DNA of 40,144 nt, from positions 1 to 40,144 of the forward strand of contig RCAB01000540.1 of NCBI GenBank assembly GCA_003640385.1, written 5' to 3'. Both the position numbers and the translations under genes were made by a program. This DNA comes from Setaria digitata (lineage: Eukaryota; Nematoda; Chromadorea; Rhabditida; Setariidae). How positions within the stretch are numbered: position 1 is the first letter of the stretch; each line of letters opens with the position of its first letter. This document shows, piece by piece, positions 12,001 to 25,644 of the stretch. The notes below the pieces were generated by a model. That model saw only the letters and a program-made list of their open reading frames with translations. It was not told the DNA's origin and searched no databases.

Positions 12001-15000
12001 AGTTCGCCTTTCCTCCATCACGTCTGAAAAATCAACGGCATCATGTGCTACTGCTACTGCTGCTGCACTGATGCTTGTTTTCTGCTGCACACTTTGTCTC
12101 CATCCCTGTTTCCAAACGAATTCAAAACAACTCTCTCTTCCAATGCCTCACTGATCACAATCTCGCAAGTGATTATCTCAAACCATACAGAAATCATATG
12201 CAAAACAGCTGACTCAATTTGACCATCTTGTTCACTTCGTCCTTCCTCCACCCATTCCCTCTCTTTATCACTAAAGAAGAAACATAAGCAGCCATAATAA
12301 GGAATGCTCAAAGCAAGGGCATCAACGCTGCCATTTACAACTGTGCTATCAGATTAACTCCTACGGTGTGGAGGAAATGTTTGGTTAGCAATGATGCAAG
12401 CAATGGAAGAAAGAGCTGTATAGATAATGACCCTTCTGATATCCCACCATTTCAGACCAACCTTTGCACCCTCCCTCTAACAGATACGAAAGCGTTGTGT
12501 GCAGCAGGCAGAAGTGCAGACTCATTTGAAATGTATTGCAATAAAGGGTCTCTGGAAGTCCTAGGAAGAATTCCGATTTTTTGATACCTTCTCGTCCTCA
12601 TCTGTTCTTGAGGATAACAGAATATATATACTTACACATAACTACTTCTGACCTTGCTTATTCCATAAGGTAGAAAAGTACCTGTTCGAGCATTCATACA
12701 TCATCTAACTGCGCCTGACCACCTATCGCCCGTTTCCACACATTATAGCAGACTACCAAGCTAGTAAGTGTACTCATTCAGCGATTTATTTTCGGAAAAG
12801 TAAACAACTGTCTGCAGCGCGGTACCAAACAAAAAAGACCTCATTATCCTCAGATGGGAAGACAAAATTAATTAAATGATTCCCTACAAAAACAGTCTAT
12901 GCCCAATTAATGTGCATTTAGAATATCAATGATGGAGGGAGAAGTGCAAACATGTGAACAGGTGGGATAACCTGTCCAACATACGATCTCGCAAAAAACT
13001 AATAATAAAAGTATCTCAAAACAAGACACCAAAACAACCAATATCCACGGCTTTTCTAAGCAGTCAATCCATAGTTGTACGAAACTATATCAAAACGAAA
13101 CATTTCAAAATGAATTATATAGGAAGGTACCGAAGGTTACAATCTATTCTACATTTTGCACTTTAAAACATTAAATTCAGTAAAAGCACAACTTTTGAAT
13201 CCGAAGTTTACATTGCAAAAGAAAAAAAAGGGATTACAAACCTATAATGTTATCCTCTTTTCCCAAGGGGGTCATTACAATGCTTGTATTCTCGCCACTT
13301 AATTTTGTTTCATCAGCGGATGATTCAGTCTCATCGGAAAAATATTGTGTTACGTGACTACTCGTCACTCCTGCCTTTGTCACGACGACATCATTATTGT
13401 CGTTTTTCTCCTGTACTGCCTGACAGTCAAGTGTTCCATCTTTCGATGCTTCCTGCAAGTAATAACATTCCATTAAAGTAGTGCAATAATTTTTGATCAA
13501 AAATGTTCCCTTACGATACCACTAACAGCAGCATAAAATCTTCACAACTTTCATAAACTTACCGAACATAAAAAAAACTTTAACGTGCTGATATAAATCT
13601 TCTGAAATTAACTACCTGCCAAAAGATAGCAAAAAATCCCTTCAAACTAATTTTTGCCGAAAAAAAAAGACTGAGCTCAACAAAAGGTTCGATTTACCGG
13701 GAATTTAAAATCACTGTAACAAAGATGACTGAAGGGGTCCTTACTTGCTGCTCTAAATTCATTTCCACTTCTCGAACCATCCGATCCCATTTTTCTTGCT
13801 CTTCCTCATTGAGAGACACTATCCTGTCAACGATTTCTTCATTTACAGCAACATCATCCTCATATGTAGTGGTTATCGTGCGCTCTTCCACAATGGGACC
13901 TGTAACAAAACTTATTCATTAGGTAAAAAAAAAAAAAGAACAAAGTAGCTGAAACTTATCAGAACCAAAACTAACCATCTTCCGAATCATGGACATGTCG
14001 CTCAGTGCGCACAACTGTTCGGATTTCTGAAACGGCAACTTCCTCTTCTTCTTCTTCCTCTGGAAAAAAAAAAAAACTTTCATGCAATCTACTTCAAATA
14101 CAGGTAGTGAGTTTATATCTACTATAGATGTCTGCGATTCCTTATATTGAAAAAGAAGTGAACTACCGCGAAAAGTCTGCTCTTTAGGTCCAACAGCATT
14201 TTCATCTGTCGCATAATACTCCATCTCTTGATAGAACGGTGCTTGAACCATCTGCTGCTGTCCTATTGCCACCTTCAAAGACTTCATGATGTTATACAGC
14301 TTGTACATTTTATTTGCTGAGGAAAAAACCGCTTGGAAAATCACAAAAGCGATCAACCTACTTCTTCAGTGCAACGGCGTTTATCGTCTGCAGTATCTAA
14401 CGAAATGGTTGATATAGCTACTGAAGGTCCAGAAACATGCGATACAGGTGTTCCTTCTAAATTAGTCAGCTTTTCAGTTCGATTCATTTCTCGCACAACA
14501 TCATCACGTCCTATTCGCTGTAAAGCCGATCGCAAAGCAGCCGCTGCAATTTTAAGAAAACTCCAATTCAAATTCGCTACCTCAAAAAAACTTCTACAAT
14601 AATTTTTCCTTTTCTTTTGGCACTTTATTCCACCGAACCTAGACTTACATGTGCCTTGTTCTTTCTTCAAAAATATCCAAATGCGTAGAATAGTAATTGC
14701 TTCAACACCAGCTAGTTGATGTCGAACTTGTCGTATATCAATGTCAGGTATTTCAAGTGCTCGAGCTAGTCGATGCCAGTCAGCACCAATTAATCGTGCG
14801 ACATGTGCCAGTGGCAAGTCGTCAGGTTCGGGCGCTTCATGGAAAGCTCCTGTGTATTTCTGAGTCAAAGAAACCTCCGAATAGGATTGCTTTTTGGAAA
14901 CCATTGACTCCTAAAGAATCATTTTCAAAAAAAATGAACATGAGAAATATTGTTGCCATCCTTGGCTCAACTCCAACAGAAACGAAATATGCAAGAGAAA

Positions 15001-18000
15001 TTAAAAATAAAAGAACTCCTATTTCACTAGTATCTTTACCAAAAAGACTGCTCCTATTTTCGTTTTATATTCACAGTCAGTTATTTTCATTCACATATAT
15101 TTTACACTTCTGTATATTCACAAAGCTCGTAAATATCCATCAAGTGTTACCGGCCCCATATATTCTGGAAGAGTGATTGCCAGAGTGCACAACGGCGTCT
15201 GAGGTGGTAAATTATCAGCTCTAATTTTTGGCTCCTTCATAAAAGCTATCCGTCCATCAGCAGCAGCTTCGTCATCTGTGTTGGCTCGTGTCTTAAACTC
15301 GAATAATAATAAAATATAAGGATTTAAAAAATTTGCATAAAAATCAAACACAATTACTGAGAAAACTTATACAAAGAAAAAGAATTAGAATACCTTTATC
15401 ATAAAAGCAAGACGATTTTCTTGGAATGGGAGAAAATAAAGCGAAAGCTGGTCACCGCTTTTGGTTATCGGAAGTATATTTCCAGAGAACTCCAAAAACT
15501 GATGTCGTCCACTCAAAACTTCGACGTCCTTCGATTTCGCAATTTCAGTGAAATGTTCCTGCTTTTCCAGGGTTTTATCTTCTCGATCATCAGTCATACA
15601 AAACATTCTGGAATTGGACTTATCAAATGCATCATCATTTTGTTTAGTAACTGCGTTCTGACAAAAGAAAAAAAAAAAAAACAACAACAAAAGTTTGCTA
15701 TAAGAAATTCACGAAAAAGATGAAAATGAAACCTCAACTGCCCCTCGGTGGGAAAAGTTCGTCGAGCGAAGACAAGAAATTTAGCCATGTATGGAACTGC
15801 AATTGCTTCATTGTAAACTTCCTGTGCCATTCGTGCGGCATCCCGCGGAGTTTGACAATCCATTAACCAAAACCGAGCAGAAACTGTGGTTGTAAATGAA
15901 ACGTCCTCGCCTAGTTCAAGAGATAGTCAGAATATCAGAAAGTAAGGACAAGAAAAAACATTCACTTAACAGTGATGTTCTTACCAAGAGAATTTTATTC
16001 CTTCAACAAAATAAAGAAAGCAAAAGATGAAATGTTGCTCAACAGACCAACCAGTAAATGTCAGCTGTGTTGTGCCGGTAATATCTTCCCACTGAGCAGG
16101 AGCGGAACCTCCAGTTATACTACATAGTAAACGAAGAGTCGGTGGTTCTTGCCCTGGTTGACCACTGGAATTTATAAACTATTTAAAAGCTGAAATATAA
16201 GACAAAAAACAAAAAAAAAGAAGACGGCAATCCAAATCTCCCCTTACTTCAATTGATGGTACAAGCTGAAATATTACCTATACTGTGTTAACATTCCTTT
16301 ATTAGAGCTTTGTGGCAGTGGTATACATAGCGTTATGGGCTTATGAAATTTGCGACGACGTGGTTCAACAGTTACAATAGGAGACACTGCAACTCTGTTG
16401 CCATGTAAACGGGTAACTATTTCTTGTGGAACGGGTTGGGCCTGCACAGATACTTTGATCGTTTTAGTCAAAGAACCATCCGGAAATATAGCCTGAAGAT
16501 AAACCACTAAAAAATGCATCATTGCGGAAATGCTACAATTTTATAATGAATAGAAAAATAAATGTATCAAATTTCCAAAATGAATCCCAAAAAATAACCT
16601 GCACACGAGGCACGACTGACGACAAAATTACACCGCCTTCTGGACCAACACAGTGCACTTCCTGTCTCACACGAGTGACAACCGCAAAATACATTGGAAA
16701 ATCATTGGTAAGAATGCGCGTTATTCGTGAAGTGTGCAAATCATCAAGCTGAGATAATTCTTCTGCATCAAAAGATTCATTCAGTACCTGTAACAAACGA
16801 ACAACTCTTTTGTAATTATTAAAAACAGAATTGCAATTAAGTGGAGCATAACTTTTTAGCTCAACAAACCTCTTGTACAGCATCTTCTGTTGCCTCTAGC
16901 TGATGCTCCTTCCAGTGCTGCCCATCATCTGAACGTAAAATGACAATTTCTCGTTCTCGTCCACGAAGTGATGCGAAATGTGGCACTTCCAATATAACAG
17001 GACCCAAAAATTTTGCTCCATGTGGAGCCATTTCAAGTATACGCGAGGCAAGCGCTTCACCTTCGCTTAGCGGTGGTGGGTGCGCCAACTTATCCTGCAA
17101 ACCATGGAACGGAAAACTTTCGAAAATTAAATCCAGCTAATACAGTCGTGAACCAGATCAGAAATAATTAATCACCTTTCGAAGATATCTGCATGTGATA
17201 CGAGTAGGCTGGGGCGCTTTCCTCGGCGGTATGATGATTCTGACACCAGAATGTCGACATCCACGCATTGCTCCTCCACGCGCGTCTACCATAAATGAAA
17301 TTAAGAAGCTGAAAAATTTTTTTACCTCAATCGTTAAATTACAAGTAAAAGCGTAAAAGCTCTAAGTTAGCGCTACCAGTCTTACATTTCTAAAAGCTGT
17401 AAGTCCGCGAAATAGTAGGCAAACTTTCATCTACGAAAACAAGATTTGCTGAAGGCACAGTTACACCAGCACAAGCAGAGCTGTATTTTGGCAAACACTG
17501 TTTTAAGAAAAATAACATTTAGAAATAAATGAAAATCATTTCGAATATGATTCAAATTCCGCTGATTTTCATAAAGTAAAGGAATATATACCTGTATTCG
17601 AAAATTTAATCCCTAAAGTAGAAACTAAAACACATACTATAGCATGACTTATAGAAATCAAACACATACTAGAAAGATGATTAAATGTACGACAAGCGGG
17701 TAAAAAGTGGAAGGAAACTTAAATTTAATTCAAGAAGCGTATTATTACAAAGATAAGCGGCAAGCAGTATATCAGTGTGACACAGAGAGGCGCTTATCCA
17801 AAAGTAGACAAGTAAAGAGAATATTTGTGTGTAGAACTTTTCGAAGTTTTTGTTGTGCATTTCTGCACAACAAAAACTTCGAATACCTGTACTTAAAAGC
17901 GCTTACCAAAACAGGAAAAATTTTTCTCAACAGTATTTAGAAAGATAAAAAAAAAAAAAATGGTCTACGCAATCCTCGGTTTCAAACGAAAAAAAAAAAA

Positions 18001-21000
18001 AAAAAAAAAAACGAAAAAAAANAACATGCCGTACAAGTGCGCCATAAAAAACTATAGATAACTAATATAAACTCACTTTTTGTGAAGGAGTTTGCTGAAA
18101 AAAAAAAGAAGAAATAATACATTAAAAATAACTCCAAGACAACAGCCATTATACAACAAAGAAGGCTTTACAGATATGTTCCATGGAAAGAAGAAGTCAT
18201 GCAATAATGACAGTAGACTAGATAAGTTTTCGTACGAAACTTGGTGCATCAAATTGGCTGCCGCAGCAGTGTGTCTCCAACTAATTTATTGGCATTTTTC
18301 TGCACATTATATACTGTTATCGGTATTCAAACAACGACAATTCACATTACCTAGGTTGCACAGCAGTTCTTGTTATTGCAACATTATCAGGAAGAGACGC
18401 ATTCAAAGAAGGATCAGCCATCGCTGTAGTTACAGGTTCGTGCTAGAATGGGTTTTGTTAAAACAATAAAATAAAGCTCATTCGAACAAAGGATATCTGT
18501 TTCACGAGAAATGAAGGCCCCATATGTTCCACAGAGACTAGAAATTTTCAACACCAGATATGACTATAGTAGTCTTCAATTTGACTTAATCTATTTATGT
18601 ATATGTGCGGAGAACTGCCAAAGAACCTTTTCCAAGATGTTAATCAAATGATAGAATAAAACACATTACTTGTGCTTTGCGAATCAAAGCATCCAGATCG
18701 CCATCCGCACCTTCCACTTCCGGGCTTCGTGACAATATCTGAAAATAAGGACAACTTTTTCAATCAATCATAGCGCGGTCGATTATCGTATGAATGGAAA
18801 CAGTAAGCTCGTCTTACATCCTAACATATTGTGAGTCCACTTCAGCACAATTAAAACGTTCTTTTTTTACACCAAGGAAAAAGTATAGCGCTCATCAAAC
18901 GACTAAAGTTTCTGCAAATCATTTCAAAACTTCGGCTATTACGAATTATTTTATCTTCTCTTTCAATAAATCATGAATATAAAATCCTGAACAATATAAT
19001 GTGCGTTTATAGAAACTTGATGAACTAACAAATCGTACTGGCCACTGCTATTCTATAAATGTGGTTATACTTGTAATTCAGTGCATAACAATTATAGATA
19101 GCCTCCGTAATATGGAAACAAATACCGGTTCTGTAGCATGAATCAAATGTACACCAGTCGAATCGTGTAAGCCTTTCGTGAGGCTTTCTGAGAAGTCATG
19201 AGCATGAGCATTTGCTGTGATTTGATTATCTTCACCTGCAACAAACCTTTACTGTTTACATCGACATACTTAAGAGTTCTGATCAATATCCTGAAGCTGT
19301 TTATTATGGCCAAGATCATCTTTCAACAGAAGCTATTATTGTCCTTTGAATAACCATTTATTTGGCGAATATACAAACACGGAAGCAAATTCAAAAGGAA
19401 TCATAAAATTTTGGAAGAGCTATCACATGCAGTGACAAAAATCAAAATATATTTCTACAAATCAAAAACGTCAGAGAGAGCTGCACCAGTTATGGAAAAT
19501 GAATGCCAAAGAGTATTAAAGTGCAGTATATCAACGGTCGCTGACCTATCGTCCGAAATTTTCAGTAAACTAACCTAATGCAAGCGAGAGAGCATGCGAT
19601 GCGCATACAGATAAGAGGGAACAAAAGGAGAAAAGGTGGAGCAAAAAGAGGGTTTGTACGAGTAGCGCGGGGACATATTATACAGACAACTCAGTAACTG
19701 TCACCGCTCTTTCACCCTTTTAGCACTTTCCAGTTTCAGGAAAAAAAAATGGAAAGAAGCAGAACTCGAAATCCGTTAAATAAATATGGACCTATCGCAG
19801 ACTCTTATTGGACAAATGCAAATGCGTTATAAGTCCATTAGTAGGGAAATAACTACATGTTCATGCAAAAATTGCACCTAATATTACACTGTTAAACTTA
19901 TTGCCACTGATCAAAAGTATTCAAAACAACTGAACTAAACCAAAACAGTACATAGAACAGCGACCATTAAATACAGGGACTAATAAGTATCTGCGCATCC
20001 AAAACCAGACTGTACAACAGCACTCCAATCATGTCTGACTGATGGAGCTATGTGTGTACATGCAATAGACGACGGTCATTTAGGAACCTCAGGAAGGAAT
20101 TAGCAATTATAGTGTCAGCATTGGTACTATCATCATAGCAACAACACTGCAAACAATATCAGCTAGCCAAGAGTAGAAGAAGGGACGCACTGCATTCCAC
20201 TCAATCTATGCATTAATAATAATTATTTACATATCGTAATCCACAAAAACCATCTGATATTTAGAGGGCGCCCTGTGGAAAGCGACATTTTTCAAACTAA
20301 ACTAAAATCAAAAGACGCAAATCAAAAACGACTAAGAAAAGAGGTGAAGTATTAAAATGCGAAAAGAAACAAATGAAAAACCATACGTGATAGATAAACC
20401 AGAGTAGCTCCAGGTGAAGGATAAGGGCTTGAAGTGTGATTGGGAAAGAAGCTCAGGTCATGGTCATCTGACGTTGATAAGCGTAACGGCGAATGTGCCA
20501 GAGCACGAAGATGTGACGCGTCCTCCTCCAACATATTCCGTGCTGAATCGACCAACAAACGCTCAACAGCAGCAACAACAACAACAACAATAGCGCAGCA
20601 TACAGCAACACAACCACAACAATTGCTAATTCAACATTTTATCAGCTATTGCATATTTTGTGAGTGATGTTACCAAACTATCATTCATTACTGCACTTAT
20701 AACGTTAATAGCAAGCAAGAGAATCGCGGTATCCCCGAATACAGAACTAATAATTTGCATTTTCGTGTTCACAGCAAAGGTCGAGTGCCGACAACCGCAT
20801 CGGCAGATGTTCTAGGTAAGAAACTTCCGGACGAAACAAAAAAATTGTTTCAAGAGTCATTTCAAACAGTAAAATTCTGTTAATATCAACAACCACCCAA
20901 AAAATCTGTCATTAATTGAACTAGTCGTAGAAACACCAAGTCCAGGTCCAACAATGCTTTTCCTGTCAATAAATTTGTATGTCAATTTAAGGGATCAGTC

Positions 21001-24000
21001 TTTTAACTTCTTTTTTTCTTTCTGATTGAAAACCTACGTAAGTCCTTATGCCTGAAACATCTCTGTTCCCTTTGTTCATAATTATTTGAAAAAATTTTTG
21101 AATTTAAAACGGTAACGATTGCAAAAAAAGAAAATCCAGAAAACTTTGTCAGAAGCTTTACTTAATTCCCTGACAGAATATGCAGCCAATATATTCCTAA
21201 TATTTTACTATGATCAAATATACATTCCTTTTCACAAACGTAAAAAATCAGCAACTAGCTCATTATTATTATTCGAATAGAGTAAAGAATACCTTCATCC
21301 TCCGAATCAGAAAACATAGTTTCATTCATTGCTTCGGGATTCTGAGGTTTATACCTTTCTTCAGTAACAGTTGTGGTCTCCGTAATCACAGTGGTTTCGG
21401 TAACTGTTTTAAGGGCTTCAACCACGGATACATAGCCTAAGCGTTCAGCAATTGATAATGGAGTCTGTCCTGTCTGTAAAATGAAAGTGTTTCATCATCA
21501 AAACGTAACTTTGTATCTCCAATTTCGAATACCTTAAAGGCACACTTTTTTCCTTCAAAACACTTCACCAGGGCAACTACATTTCTATTGTATTTCATAT
21601 TCTGTTTCAAATACGCACTCAAACTCAGGTAGCCACTATAAGCATACCGATTCCGTACATAATATACCACTTTTAATTTTTTGACTTATTACCGATGTGT
21701 GCACATTTGGACTAGCTCCGTGCTCTAACAAATATCGCACAACATTATTATGTCCTTGTTGGGCAGCTTGATGAAGAGGAGTGTAGGAAGCACGAGTGGT
21801 GGATGAAATCGGTGCACCATGTTCAACCAGAAAACGTACCATGTTCATTTGTCCTGCAAAGTCCTCAGTATTAGAAATTGCATAACATACATGAATGAAA
21901 GTAAAACTACCATTTCCATTTAAAAGGCAAATCAAACCGAAATGGCAGGCAACATGTAATGGCGTATATCCTGCTTTTGTTTTAGGATCAATGGCTGCAT
22001 TATCTTTCACCAGTTCTTCTGCTACATTGACACGATCTTCCTGAGCACAAAGATGCATTGGTGTTAAACCGTTCCTTGCCTGAGCTCCGACCTGAAGTGT
22101 ACAGTTACAGCTACAGCTATATATTACTGAATAACCTACAGTTTTCCTCCTGCAAATCTAATGCACAACACGAAGCATTTCTACTAACATATTCATACCT
22201 CTTGCTTTTCAAAATCTTTTGAAGTCTTACCTTTGCCCCATTTTCGATTAGTAAAGCAGCCATTTCACGATGCCCTTCCTGTGCAGCGAGGTGAAGAGGA
22301 GTGAAGCCAGCTTTACTTTCAGTATTTGTGTTGGCCTTGAAAAAAGAAATAAGAAAGAAATAAACTGACAATTTTTTTTTTTTGGAAGCAATTAGATATT
22401 TTAAGCAAAAAGCGTTGTACAGTAGAGGTACCCTGTAATGAAGAAGAGTGCTAGCGATATCCATCTGATTTTTCTTCGCGGCAATATGTAAAGGAGTATA
22501 GCCATTTTTAGCGGCAGCATGTGCAGAAGCACCATTTTCCAAAAGTAGTAGCGCCACCTTGTCGTTGTTGTAATGCGCTGCTACATGCAGAGGTGTCACC
22601 TAAAAAACTGCCAGTTGAATATAAAAAAAACTATTTGTTGTATCAATAATTTATTTCATGAACGATAAGAAAACTACAAACAAATAACGTTCGGAAATGA
22701 AATTACTGGTCCGCTAATGATATTACTGCGTGAACGAATATGTATTCATCAATAATGAGAATTTCCCTATCTGGCATACTGGAAATTTTGTGTAAAATAA
22801 ACAGACGTAACTTACTCTATTAAAAAAAAAAAAAAAAAAAAAAAAGAAGTCGCTAATTAAAACGTGGAACTGAAGTACAGTGACATTTCACCAAAATAGA
22901 CCAATCCATAAAGCTACCTGGTTTTTGCCTTCAATGTCAACTGGTGTTCCTCGTTCCAGCAATAACTTCGCGACTGGCAAATTACCGTATTTAGCAGCTA
23001 GATGCAGCGGAGTGAAGCCTTTTTTCGTAAGCAATGTCTTATCGGTTTCATGATCTAATAATATTGCTGCCACTTCTTCTTGCCCTTCCTATAACATTTC
23101 AAAATTAAATGTAAGAAATTTCTTCAGCAATAGCGGGATTTTTCATGCAAAATTTACCTTAGCGGCAATATGAAGTGGAGTATATAGATCCCGCGTAGCA
23201 GCATTCGGTGAAGCACCAGCTTGCAGCAACAAGACAACAATGTCGGTATTGCCCAAACGTGATGCAATGTGCAATGGAGTTTGTAACTCACGTGCTGCAG
23301 CATCCACCTTTAAAAACATCACCTTATACTCCTTTCATAGAATTTAAAAGAGAACTTCAAGAACATGTCACCATCGGGAAATGGAAATGAATAATATACA
23401 CAAAATCATGCTGGAAGATACAATGGGATGAACTGAGCAATACTGAATCATGCAATAAAAAAGCTTTCAATGACGAGAATGTTTAGAGATGGGATATCCA
23501 CTAACCTGGGCTCCATTACGTACCAAAACACGAACAATATCAGTCTGGTTAGCCCGTGCAGCTAAGTGTAAAGGTGTCTCACCACGAACAGTGGCTACAT
23601 CTGCATTTGCACCCTGAAATAAAGAAAACCATGCATAACGTGAATTCTCTTTTACTGGAATTTTTACATTGCACCAACAATGAACTTCAATTAAATTAAA
23701 CTTGTATAGAATTAATGCAAAACAAGATCTCCAGAAGAAAAAAGGCAGGGAAAAACAATGATTAAAACCGCAGAAATCATAATCATTAGCTCTAGTTATA
23801 ACAAAGGAGAACATACTATATATGCTACAAAGAATGAAGAATGATTAAAAAAAAAGAGTATGCAGAAATCGGAAGATAAATGAAGAACATACTAATGGCA
23901 AATATTCTAGCGTATTTCAGCTCATCTTATCCCCATATTTTAAATTACAAAGCAGTATGGATATAAAAAGAGCTAAATTACGATCATTACCTGCTGTAAA

Positions 24001-25612
24001 AGGTATATCACGATATTTATTGCACCCATGAAAGCAGCAACATGCAACGGAGATAAACCGGATTCTGTGGTTGCCTCAATCGCAGCGCGATACTTCAGTA
24101 ATAGTTCAACAACCTTAACAAACATAGTAAAAGACAGATGGAAAGTGTATAAAAATAAATTCCTAACGTGAAATCGCTGAACAAAAGTACCTTAATTCGA
24201 TTTTTCTTACACGCAATATGCAACGGTGTGAATCCATTAAGAGCGCGAGCATTAGAATCAGCATTACGATCCAGCAAAAGCTTAGCAACACGGACATGCC
24301 CGCAGTGAGCAGCCACATGAAGAGGAGTGAGATAGTCAACGGTAACATCATCAACGGGAGCTCGATGATACAGCAGAATCCGAGCACTGTCTACATGATC
24401 ACCTTGTGCTGCCATATGTAAAGGAGCCAAACCATTCTGCAATGTTAATATCCAACTCACGTTACAATTTCCTAGAAGTTATCAGAAGGATAAGATTAGG
24501 ACCTGCAGAGTGAAACAGACACTGGCTTGGTTATACCAAAAGTGCTTACTTTTGTCTTCGCACTGATTGGAGCTCCTTTTTCGAGTAATAAATCAACCAC
24601 CTGATCATGACCAGAACGAGAAGCACAATGTAACGGTGTTAGCAAATCACGCGTACGACAATCAATCACGGCTCCATGAGCTAACAATAACGAAACCATG
24701 TTTGCGCGTCCCCATTTTGTTGCAACATGCAAAGGACTGTAAAAAAAAAAAAAAGAAAACACTTTGACTTGGACAACTTATTTAGCAACTAGGAAATAGT
24801 TATTCGTATTTACCCAATCCCTGTATCTTGATACCGGGTTCGTCGTCAAGTCTAAATAAGTAGTTCTCAATGGCGCTGTTAATTTCCTCTCTGTTTCCTC
24901 TCTGCATTCTAATTTCTGTGAATGCTGTGGCTCTTTACGTCAGTTATTTCAGAACTGTTTCAGTAAGAAGCACATGCCTGATATTATGTCTCGCTTGGTA
25001 ATTCACATTTGCTCCCTTTTCGAGCAACAGTTGCGCAACGTTCTCATTACCATAATGTGCAGCAATATGGAGCGGAGTAAAGCCGCTTTTCGATGTTACA
25101 TCAGAATTGTGTTCATTCTAAAATCAATTTCTTTAAGCACTCAGGAAACAGTGTACCCAGAAAGAAACAAACTCTCCGCTGTGAAATATCTTGTCAATCT
25201 ATACAGAAGATCACTAGATGATGAATTATCCGTTATGCTTGCTTATAGATACAATTTTTGTCTTGCCATCAGTGACGAAAAGCTTTTACCGCGAATCCTA
25301 ATCTTGTCTTGTGTGTATCTTTCATGTCATGGGTAAATTACTCTCTAAGCTGTAAAAATAACACGGTATCCGTAAAGGAGGAAAAATCAACAGCTGTGAC
25401 AACTATCAGTACATAGCATGTTTTCGCAAAACACGACTAACTTGAAGTAACAACGTCGCTGCCTTCGTATCATCTTTTTTTGCTGCAATATGTAATGCTG
25501 GCAGGCGCACTTTTCCACGAGTATCGTTTTCAAGTAAAAGAGCTACAACACGATCGTGACCTTGTTGCAGTGCAACCGCCAGTGGCGTAAAACCATCCTA
25601 TATATATATATA

Positions 25613-25644
<32 letters not shown>

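Noticed and set aside
12054..12311. Minus-strand frame [17 protein letters not shown]... as an extra unc-44 exon
   Set aside because: Good acceptor at 12,297, but this frame needs phase 2 and exon 33 ends in phase 1. The phase-1 reading stops after about 23 codons. Kept out for lack of a partner exon.
15594..15863. Longer continuous frame reading through exon 25 into the next intron
   Set aside because: The true product switches to exon 26 ([16 protein letters not shown]) at AATTCCAG; the read-through part is intron sequence in the wrong frame.
20700..20830. Frame after ACCTAG (20,816) as a third alternative terminus of unc-44
   Set aside because: A phase-matched frame ([14 protein letters not shown]...) stops after about 20 codons, but nothing in its composition resembles the neighbouring exons; mentioned only as a possible microexon source.
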